From Treponema sp. (GTDB lineage Bacteria; Spirochaetota; Spirochaetia; Treponematales; Breznakiellaceae): a stretch of 14,069 bases of DNA. Location of the stretch: contig JAISRD010000262.1 of the NCBI GenBank assembly GCA_031273835.1, positions 1-14,069 on the forward strand, in the 5' to 3' direction. Under the pieces are notes generated by a model, which was given only the letters and a program-made list of their open reading frames with translations, did not search any database and was not told where the DNA came from. Positions 7,143 to 13,422 of this stretch are shown here, piece after piece. Both the position numbers and the translations under genes were made by a program. Position 1 is the first letter of the stretch, and each line of letters opens with the position of its first letter.

Positions 7143-9070
7143 CATCCCCGGCCCCGGTAACCATAGAAGGAAAAGTACGGCGCATCTCCGGGCCTATTAT
7201 CAGGGCCGGAGGCCTGGGCAGGGCGGGGCTCTTTGACGTGGTGGAAGTGGGGGAAAAACGTATTCTGGGGGAAGTCGTCAGGCTTGAAAAGGATGAGGCG
7301 GTGATCCAGGTTTATGAGGACGACACGGGGCTTCAAATAGGGGCCGGGGCTTTTTCCACCGGACGGCCCCTCTCGGTCCTCCTGGGGCCGGGGCTTATCG
7401 GTACGATCTACGACGGCATACAACGGCCCCTCAAGGTGCTCTACCGGCGGACCGGGGCCTTCATGAGTCCCGGCGTCAGGGGTGATCCCCTGGATATGGA
7501 AAAGAAGTGGCCCTTTGTACCGAACCCTGATCTTGCCCCGGGCGGCGTTCCGCTTGCAAAGGCCGGGCCTGAGACGGCAAATTCCCCCGGTGTTGAGGCA
7601 AGGCCGGGGCTTGTCCTCGGTACGGTAAAGGAAACGGAAAGCGTTACCTGTACGATCATGGTTCCCCCGAATGTCAGGGGGAAGCGTATCACCGCCCTGG
7701 CCCCCGCCGGGGACTACAGCGCCGCTTCGGTGATTGCCGAAACCGACGGGGGGGATAAAATCACCCTGGCCCAGTGGTGGCCCGTCAGGACGCCCCGGCC
7801 CAACGCGGAACGGCTTTCCACCGACCGGCCCCTGGTAACCGGCGAACGGGTGATCGACCTGTTTTTTCCCCTGTCCAAGGGGGGAACGGCGGTTATTCCC
7901 GGCGGTTTCGGTACGGGGAAAACCATGACCCAGCATACTATCGCCAAGTGGTGCGACGCGGACGTTATTGTTTACATAGGCTGCGGCGAGCGGGGAAACG
8001 AGATGACCGATGTACTCACCGAATTCCCCCATCTGCAGGACCCCCGGACGGGCCGTTCCCTTATGGAACGGACCATACTGATAGCCAATACCTCCAATAT
8101 GCCCGTGGCCGCCCGGGAAGTTTCGATATACACCGGGGTTACCCTGGCGGAATTTTACCGGGATATGGGCTTTCATGTGGCGATTATGGCGGATTCGACA
8201 AGCCGCTGGGCCGAGGCTCTGCGGGAACTTTCGGGCCGTATGGAAGAGATGCCCGCCGAGGAAGGCTTTCCCGCCTATCTTCCCTCAAGGCTGGCGGAAT
8301 TCTACGAACGGGCCGGACGGGTAAAGACCCTTTCGGGACGGGAAGGGTCGGTGTCGATTATCGGGGCGGTGTCGCCTCCGGGGGGTGATTTTTCAGAACC
8401 CGTAACCCAGCATACCAAGCGCTTTACCCGCTGTTTCTGGGCCCTGGACCGGGACCTGGCCAACGCCCGGCATTATCCGGCCATTTCCTGGATAGACAGC
8501 TACTCCGAATATGCCGGGGAAGTAAGATCCTGGTGGGAACGGCTGAATCCCGCCTGGGCCAGGATAAGGCAGGACGCGCTGGATCTGTTAAAGAAGGAAC
8601 AGCGTCTTGCGGAGATAGTCCGGCTTATAGGGCCCGACGCGCTGCCCGATGATCAGCGGCTTGTACTGCTTGCTTCTGAGATCATAAAGGACGGTTTTCT
8701 CCAGCAGAATTCCTTTGATGAAGTCGATATGTACTGCGTTCCTGAAAAACAGATACGCCTCCTGGCGCTGATCATGGAATTCTACGAACGCTGCCGTACC
8801 TGCATACGGCTGGGAGCGCCGCTTTACAAGATAATGGCCCTCACAGCCGGCCCCCGGAGGGACGGCCCGGTGCGGGACGGGGATACCCCCGGCTCCGGGG
8901 AGGCGGAAACGGCCGGGGAAATTCCCGGGCGGCCCCTGCGGGAACGGCTTTCTCGGCTCAAGAGCGAGATTAAAAACGGCGATGAACGGGGTTTTGCCGG
9001 TTTTGAACGGGATATGACGGCCGCCCTGGAGGGCCTGGAACGGAGCTACCGTAATAAGGAACTGCTGTAG
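7139..9070 (+). CDS. atpA: V-type ATPase catalytic subunit A
   Basis: The ATP-hydrolysing or -synthesising subunit of the A3B3 head. The Walker A loop is GGFGTGKT at residues 255-262 (Lys261), and the catalytic glutamate is Glu284 in GCGERGNEMTDVL. Further family motifs are TLAEFYRDMGFHVAIMADST and SRWAEALRELSGRMEEMPAE, then GYPAYL-like GFPAYLPSRLAEFYERAGR. The long non-homologous region typical of A subunits (about 100-190) is present. At 643 residues it is 50 or more longer than most bacterial A subunits. The excess lies in two low-complexity pieces: about 136-156, rich in Gly/Pro/Ala, and 571-597, rich in Gly/Asp/Arg, before the last helical 46 residues. The ATG overlaps subunit E by 4 bp. 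The stop is one base before the subunit B start. Confidence 0.96.
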   Translation: MTSPAPVTIEGKVRRISGPIIRAGGLGRAGLFDVVEVGEKRILGEVVRLEKDEAVIQVYEDDTGLQIGAGAFSTGRPLSVLLGPGLIGTIYDGIQRPLKVLYRRTGAFMSPGVRGDPLDMEKKWPFVPNPDLAPGGVPLAKAGPETANSPGVEARPGLVLGTVKETESVTCTIMVPPNVRGKRITALAPAGDYSAASVIAETDGGDKITLAQWWPVRTPRPNAERLSTDRPLVTGERVIDLFFPLSKGGTAVIPGGFGTGKTMTQHTIAKWCDADVIVYIGCGERGNEMTDVLTEFPHLQDPRTGRSLMERTILIANTSNMPVAAREVSIYTGVTLAEFYRDMGFHVAIMADSTSRWAEALRELSGRMEEMPAEEGFPAYLPSRLAEFYERAGRVKTLSGREGSVSIIGAVSPPGGDFSEPVTQHTKRFTRCFWALDRDLANARHYPAISWIDSYSEYAGEVRSWWERLNPAWARIRQDALDLLKKEQRLAEIVRLIGPDALPDDQRLVLLASEIIKDGFLQQNSFDEVDMYCVPEKQIRLLALIMEFYERCRTCIRLGAPLYKIMALTAGPRRDGPVRDGDTPGSGEAETAGEIPGRPLRERLSRLKSEIKNGDERGFAGFERDMTAALEGLERSYRNKELL

Positions 9071-9071
9071 G

Positions 9072-10505
9072 ATGAGGGGCGTTGAATACAGGGGTTTGAC
9101 CCGCATTGAAGGACCGGTGATCATCACAAGCCGCAGGACCTCTGTGGGTTTTAACGAGGTTGTGGCGGTCTATGACCGGGACGAAGGCCGCCGCCTGGGT
9201 AGGGTGGTGGATCTAAGCGAAGAATGGGCGGCGGTCCAGATCTTCGGGAGCAATACGGGCCTTTCCGCCGATGACGCCCGGGTGGAATTCCTCGGCAGGC
9301 CCATGGAACTGCGGGTAGGCCCGGGCCTGCTCGGCCGGGTCTTTAACGGCCTGGGGGAACCCATAGACGGCTACGGGGACATTCTTTCGTCGCTCTGCCT
9401 GGATGTAAACGGCCTCCCGATCAACCCCTATGCCCGGACCTATCCCCGGGACTTTATACAGACCGGCATTTCCGCCATTGACGGCATGAACACCCTGATC
9501 CGGGGCCAGAAGCTTCCCATTTTTTCCGGCAACGGCCTTCCCCATAACCGGCTTGCGGCCCAGATAGTCAGGCAGGCGAAGATACTCTCTTTCCAAGAGG
9601 GTACTCCGGGGAACGCCGCGCATACTCCGGAAAGGAGCGAAGGAGGGGCCTTTGTGGTGGTTTTCTGCGCCATGGGGGTTAAGTACGATGTGGCCCGGTT
9701 TTTCCTTGACGACTTTGAAAAATCCGGGGTTCTTTCCCAGGTGGCGGTTTTCCTCTCCCTGGCCGACGCCCCCTCGCTGGAACGGCTCGTGGCGCCCCGC
9801 TGCGCCCTTACCGCCGCCGAATATCTGGCCTATGAGCGGAACATGCACGTCCTGGTGGTGATGACCGACATGACCAACTACTGCGAGGCCCTCCGGGAAG
9901 TTTCTTCCATACGGGGGGAGGTCCCCAGCCGTAAGGGCTATCCGGGTTATCTTTATTCGGATCTGGCAAGCCTCTATGAAAGGGCGGGAAAGATAGAAGG
10001 CTCCTCGGGGTCCATCACCCAGCTTCCTATACTTACCATGCCCAATGACGATATCAGCCATCCCATACCGGATCTGTCGGGATATATCACCGAAGGCCAG
10101 ATCGTGCTGGACCGGGAACTGCATCAGCGGGGGGTTTATCCCCCTGTGGCGGGGCTTCCAAGTCTTTCCCGGCTTATGAAGGACGGTATAGGGCCGGGTA
10201 TGACCAGGGAGGACCACAAAGATGTTTCCAGCCAGCTTTTTGCCGCCTATTCCAAGGTAAAACAGATACGGAACCTTGCATCGATTATCGGAGAAGAGGA
10301 ACTTTCCGACGCCGATAAAAAGTACCTGAAATTCGGGGAGAAATTTGAATCCCTCTTTTTAACCCAGGGTGAAGACGAGAACCGGGACATAGGCCGGACC
10401 CTGGATTTGGGCTGGCAGGTCCTTACCGAGATACCCAGGGACGAACTGCTGCGTATCAAGCAGGAATACATCGAAAAATACCTCCCCGCACCCGCCGTCC
10501 CCTGA
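9072..10505 (+). CDS. atpB: V-type ATPase regulatory subunit B
   Basis: The non-catalytic nucleotide-binding subunit that alternates with A in the head. At 477 residues it is close to the usual 460-470. It starts with EYRGLTRIEGPVIITS and has the degenerate P-loop expected for B, FSGNGLPHNRLAAQIVRQA (151-169), with no Gly-Lys-Thr. Other motifs are MTDMTNYCEALREVSS, GYPGYLYSDLASLYERAG and ISHPIPDLSGYITEGQIVLD, the last being typical of B subunits. An insertion of some 13 residues (about 178-190, Gly/Ala/Thr/Glu-rich) follows the ILSFQ strand. The ATG at 9072 lies one base after the A stop, with AAGGA at 9056-9060. It is the last ATPase gene here. The expected subunit D gene does not follow; 61 bp later comes the end of the convergent acyl-CoA synthetase gene, with no clear terminator in between. 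Confidence 0.96.
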   Translation: MRGVEYRGLTRIEGPVIITSRRTSVGFNEVVAVYDRDEGRRLGRVVDLSEEWAAVQIFGSNTGLSADDARVEFLGRPMELRVGPGLLGRVFNGLGEPIDGYGDILSSLCLDVNGLPINPYARTYPRDFIQTGISAIDGMNTLIRGQKLPIFSGNGLPHNRLAAQIVRQAKILSFQEGTPGNAAHTPERSEGGAFVVVFCAMGVKYDVARFFLDDFEKSGVLSQVAVFLSLADAPSLERLVAPRCALTAAEYLAYERNMHVLVVMTDMTNYCEALREVSSIRGEVPSRKGYPGYLYSDLASLYERAGKIEGSSGSITQLPILTMPNDDISHPIPDLSGYITEGQIVLDRELHQRGVYPPVAGLPSLSRLMKDGIGPGMTREDHKDVSSQLFAAYSKVKQIRNLASIIGEEELSDADKKYLKFGEKFESLFLTQGEDENRDIGRTLDLGWQVLTEIPRDELLRIKQEYIEKYLPAPAVP

Positions 10506-10566
10506 AAGAGAGGCGTCCATGCCGCGGCAAATGCCTTGAGTCTCTGTCCGTACCCCTTAAGGCCCG

Positions 10567-12357
10567 CTATTTCCGGGCGTAGTCCTTATAAAGAAAGCGC
10601 CGTATCTTTTTCTGGGCGTTCTTTTCAAATTCTTCATAGCGGAGGGTGAAGTCGCTGATCTTTTTATACCCCGGCAGGGTCCGGTTGACCCGTTCAATTT
10701 CCCTTTTTACGAGGGTCCTGATAAATTCCCGGGCTTCCCCGCTGAGTTCCCCTTCTTTGGCGATTTTCCCCGGATAAGCTTCCGCCAGGGATTCCCTGTT
10801 GGGTACCACCACGGCAAAGATGTCCTCCCCGGCAAGTTCAGCCTTACGGCCCAGGACGAGGATCTCGCCGACAATTCCGGAACCGTCAAAGCACAGTTCA
10901 ATTTCCTCGGGATAGATATTCTTGCCCCCGGAACTGACGATGAGGTTTTTCTTCCGTCCCGAAATATAGATATAACCTTCGCTGTCCCGGTAACCCAGAT
11001 CGCCCGTATAAAGCCAGCCGTCTTCGCCGAGTACCTCTTTGGTCGCTTCGGGATTTTCATAGTACCCCAGCATGATCGACGGCGACTTGATGGCAATTTC
11101 CCCGATCCCGTTTTCGTCGGGGTCGATAATTTTTACTTCCGTATACTTTACCGGAAGCCCCACCGAGGCGTTTCTCTTGAACCGGTCGGTACTTACGCTT
11201 ATCAGGGGGCTGTTTTCGCTCATGCCGTAACCGTTGACCAGGTTAAAACCGAAGGAATCAAAAAAATCCGCCGTCTTGGGGTTCAGGGCGCCGCCCCCCG
11301 CGACGGAGAGCCGGATCGAGTCAAACCCCGCCTTTTTTCTGATAAAACGGAGCTTCTTCCGGCCGTAATCGGCATTTCCCTTCTGGGCCTCCGCCAGGGC
11401 CTTACGCCGTATCCCGTTAAGAACCCAGCGCAGAGGCGGGGGCAGTTTGTTGTAGCCCGCTTCTATTCCCGCCTTGAGCTTGTCGTAGAGCAGGGGAACC
11501 GCGATAAGTATGGTACCCCCCGAGTCCCGGGTATCGTCGACCACCACCTTGCCCACCAGTTTATCAACAATCACCGTGGTTGCCCCGATAATAAGGGGGG
11601 AAATAAAAGAACAGGTTGTGGGATAGGTATGATGCAGGGGGAGGACGGTGATAAACACGTCCGTATCGACGGCCTTGAGCATGCGTATCGCCGCGCTGGA
11701 GTTGAGGATGATCCCCCGGTGATGCAGGGTAACTCCCTTGGCAAAGCCCGTGGTTCCCGAGGTGAATACAATGGAAGCGGGATCGTGTTCATCGATACTT
11801 TCAGGTCCGGGGAGGGCCGTATCACCGGCGCCGCTTCCGAAGCGCATGAAGGGGCTTTCCCCCGCCGGACTTGAGGAATTCCCTTCGCCCGTATCGGCGC
11901 CCGTATCAATGCAGACCATGGCGTCAAGATCGAGGCCCCGACCGGCCAGGGAAAGGGCGAATTCCCTTTTCCGTTCCGAATAAAAAAAGGCCCTCGCCCC
12001 GGTTATCTTAATGATATTGGCGCATTCTTTTTCCGAAACAAGGACATCCACGGGAACGATGACGCAGCCGGTGATAACCGTGCCGAGCCAGACCGCCATC
12101 CACTCGGGCCGGTTTTCCGCCCAGAGCGCAACCCTGTCGCCCTTTTTAAGCCCCGCCTTGATAAGTCCCCGGCCTATACGGCGGCACTGGTCCGCCAGGT
12201 ACCTGAAGGTCCAGCGGGTAAAATCTTTCTGCTTACCCGGCCTGAAAAGAAGCGCGTCCTTGTCCTGCCACATTTCTTCCATGCCTGTAAGCCAGGCGTT
12301 GAAATTGGGGTAGGGGATATCGGGCCAATCGGCACCGTAATCGTTCCATTCTAACAT
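10567..12357 (-). CDS. Long-chain fatty-acid-CoA ligase (AMP-binding enzyme)
   Basis: An adenylate-forming enzyme of 596 residues, most likely activating long-chain fatty acids to acyl-CoA through an acyl-AMP intermediate at the membrane. The ATP-binding signature is VFTSGTTGFAKGV (197-209). Others are LPLHHTYP (239-246), VNGYGMSENSP (374-384, Ser where many relatives have Thr) and YTGDLG (450-455). ISGRKKNLIVSSGGKNIYPE (465-484) is the hinge and CoA-site region. The C-terminal KNAQKKIRRFLYKDY holds the catalytic lysine (Lys583 or Lys584). A Gly/Ser-rich stretch (about 153-184) looks like a loop insertion. The start has almost no leader: a promoter ends nine bases upstream and there is no ribosome binding site. 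The gene converges on atpB with 61 bp between stops. Acyl chain length is not readable from sequence; 2-acyl-GPE or other acids remain possible. Confidence 0.9.
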   Translation of the reverse strand: MLEWNDYGADWPDIPYPNFNAWLTGMEEMWQDKDALLFRPGKQKDFTRWTFRYLADQCRRIGRGLIKAGLKKGDRVALWAENRPEWMAVWLGTVITGCVIVPVDVLVSEKECANIIKITGARAFFYSERKREFALSLAGRGLDLDAMVCIDTGADTGEGNSSSPAGESPFMRFGSGAGDTALPGPESIDEHDPASIVFTSGTTGFAKGVTLHHRGIILNSSAAIRMLKAVDTDVFITVLPLHHTYPTTCSFISPLIIGATTVIVDKLVGKVVVDDTRDSGGTILIAVPLLYDKLKAGIEAGYNKLPPPLRWVLNGIRRKALAEAQKGNADYGRKKLRFIRKKAGFDSIRLSVAGGGALNPKTADFFDSFGFNLVNGYGMSENSPLISVSTDRFKRNASVGLPVKYTEVKIIDPDENGIGEIAIKSPSIMLGYYENPEATKEVLGEDGWLYTGDLGYRDSEGYIYISGRKKNLIVSSGGKNIYPEEIELCFDGSGIVGEILVLGRKAELAGEDIFAVVVPNRESLAEAYPGKIAKEGELSGEAREFIRTLVKREIERVNRTLPGYKKISDFTLRYEEFEKNAQKKIRRFLYKDYARK

Positions 12358-12366
12358 AATGGAGCG

Positions 12367-12395
12367 ATTATATACAAAAACAGCGGATTTGTCGA
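12367..12395 (-). promoter_or_regulatory. sigma70-type promoter of the acyl-CoA synthetase gene
   Basis: Read on the minus strand, TCGACA (12395-12390) and a perfect TATAAT (12372-12367) are 17 bp apart. Only nine bases separate TATAAT from the ATG at 12357, so transcription should start about 3 nt before the start codon. That predicts a leaderless or nearly leaderless mRNA. Confidence 0.65.
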
Positions 12396-12453
12396 GGGAA
12401 AACGCAACTTTTTTTGTTTTTTTGGGTCTAAAGCGGATTTATGCCGCCCTCCT

Positions 12454-12632
12454 CCCGGAAAATGTACATGAGTCGGTGAACGTGTTAATCCGGTAATGGT
12501 AACATGGCGCAGGCCCGGTGAAAGTAACGATACCCGGTAAAAGTTAAAGGGCCGCCCAGGCGCAGGGGCCTTTGCTGTTATACCCCCGCCCGTGTTACCT
12601 TTTCCGGCGCCTTCTCTTTCAGCACACAGCGG
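12454..12632 (-). repeat. Dispersed repeat, copy B (inverted relative to copy A)
   Basis: 12554-12454 (minus strand) matches 1263-1363 without gaps at 93 of 101 positions, and 12632-12599 matches 1219-1252 at 31 of 34. The two blocks are separated here by 44 bp, which include a GGTAACACGGG segment, against 10 bp in copy A. On the plus strand the block contains about five degenerate units beginning near 12454, 12473, 12490, 12514 and 12533, with a shared CCGGTRAAxGTAAC-like core spaced 17-24 bp. It lies 60-240 bp upstream of the acyl-CoA synthetase promoter. The rest of 12358-12985 holds no gene I can support. Confidence 0.85.
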
Positions 12633-12696
12633 GGAAGGCGCTCAGAGATAACGGGCCTACGGTCCGAGATATTGACCAGCATAGGGAGATGAGGGA

Positions 12697-12765
12697 GGAC
12701 GCCATGGATGGCGTCCAAGGAGAAATGACCAAAATGCTGTGCATTTTGGATCGGCATGGATGCCG
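12697..12765. repeat. Cluster of three short perfect hairpins
   Basis: Three palindromes follow one another. GGACGCCAT / GG / ATGGCGTCC is at 12697-12716. CCAAAATGC / TGT / GCATTTTGG is at 12729-12749. CGGCAT / GG / ATGCCG is at 12752-12765. The first and third share a CATGGATG centre, like the REP/small palindromic elements known from other bacteria. None is followed by a T run except the third (CTTTTTCG), so a weak terminator for plus-strand transcription is possible, but a dispersed palindromic element is the likelier reading. Confidence 0.6.
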
Positions 12766-12918
12766 CTTTTTCGCCGGTTAATTCTTGCATTTGCCGGGAA
12801 AAAGCCTTGACTTTTTGGGGAATCCATGCGGTAATTAAGAAGCTATGATGAATACGAGGGCGCCGGCAAACTTTTCTGATATTTCCCCCATAAAAGCCCT
12901 TACTTGGCACGGTTATTG

Positions 12919-12933
12919 CTCTCTCTCTCTCTC
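12919..12933 (+). repeat. CT dinucleotide microsatellite
   Basis: Seven CT units plus one C. It lies about 50 bp before the 21-bp tandem array and about 490 bp before the hypothetical gene. Runs like this can change length by slippage, but there is no reading frame here for it to switch. Confidence 0.7.
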
Positions 12934-12985
12934 ATAAATTCGCTAATTTCCTAAAAAAAATTTGCCCAAATAAACCCCCGGTCGC

Positions 12986-13380
12986 CGGGGGTATTCCCCC
13001 AAGCTTCGGGGGCATCCCCCGGACACTCGGGGGCGTCCCCCAAACCTTCGGGGGTCCTCCCAAAATGTCCGGGGGTGTTTCCAAAACTACCGGGGGTGTT
13101 CCCAAAACCTTCGGGGGCGCTCCCAAAATCATCGGGGGCGTTTCCAAAATGTCCGGGGGTGTTTCCAAAATCATCGGAGGCGTTTCCAAAACCATCGGGG
13201 GTGTTTCCAAAACTATCGGGGGCCCTCCCAAAATCGTCGGGGGCGCTCCCAAAATGTCCGGGGGTGTTCCCAAAACTTTCGGGGGTACTCCCGAAATCAT
13301 CGGGGGTCCTCCCAAAATCATCGGGGGTGTTCCCAAAATTAACCGGGGTATTCTTAAAATGTTCGGGGGTCTCCCCCGGC
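12986..13380 (+). repeat. 21-bp tandem repeat array, 18 full units plus a partial
   Basis: Units start at 12986 and every 21 bp thereafter up to 13343, with a partial unit from 13364. The pattern is CGGGGG, four variable bases, CCCAAAA (or TCCAAAA), then three or four variable bases. No insertion or deletion breaks the phase over 378 bp, although most units differ from their neighbours. Because 21 is a multiple of three and stops are absent, frames on both strands stay open (heptads such as GGVPKTF on the plus strand, FGNTPDD on the minus). None has a convincing start signal. Regular G5 tracts could favour unusual DNA or RNA structure. The array ends about 45 bp before the ATG at 13423, so it probably lies in that gene's upstream or leader region. 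Confidence 0.92.
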
Positions 13381-13410
13381 AAGCGGCGGAGCCGTTTGTA
13401 ACTCAAAAAT

Positions 13411-13417
13411 AAGGAGG
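13411..13417 (+). promoter_or_regulatory. Strong ribosome binding site for the gene at 13423
   Basis: AAGGAGG lies 5 nt before the ATG and decides this start. The open frame running through the tandem array (GGxPKxx heptads) ends at TAA 13410-13412, which overlaps this site. That would allow translational coupling if the array were translated. Confidence 0.8.
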
Positions 13418-13422
13418 CGATC

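Noticed and set aside
6884..8176. Minus-strand open frame of 430 codons
   Set aside because: It is antisense to the unmistakable subunit A gene and reflects the G+C-rich codon pattern; the product is Gly/Pro/Arg-rich with no family features.
9213..10217. Minus-strand open frame of 334 codons
   Set aside because: Antisense shadow of subunit B; low-complexity product and no start signal.
10506..10566. Bidirectional terminator between atpB and the acyl-CoA synthetase gene
   Set aside because: Only a weak GCCCG/CGGGC pairing overlapping the ligase stop was found, without a T run on either side.
12807..12837. Promoter TTGACT ... TAATTA for the gene at 13423
   Set aside because: The spacer is 19 bp, the second box is poor, and it lies almost 600 bp from the start codon.
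12578..12910. Minus-strand open frame of 110 codons starting with GTG
   Set aside because: It runs through three perfect hairpins and the dispersed repeat, has only a CT/GA-repeat polypurine before its start, and matches no family I know. Probably noncoding repeat DNA.
12986..13380. CRISPR array
   Set aside because: The units are contiguous 21-bp repeats with no 30-40 bp unique spacers, and no cas gene is nearby.
13065..13412. Plus-strand heptad ORF (GGVPKTF-type) through the tandem array
   Set aside because: The ATG is internal to a repeat unit with no ribosome binding site, and no better in-frame start precedes the array. Its stop overlapping the next ribosome binding site is noted as a finding, but it is not called as a gene.
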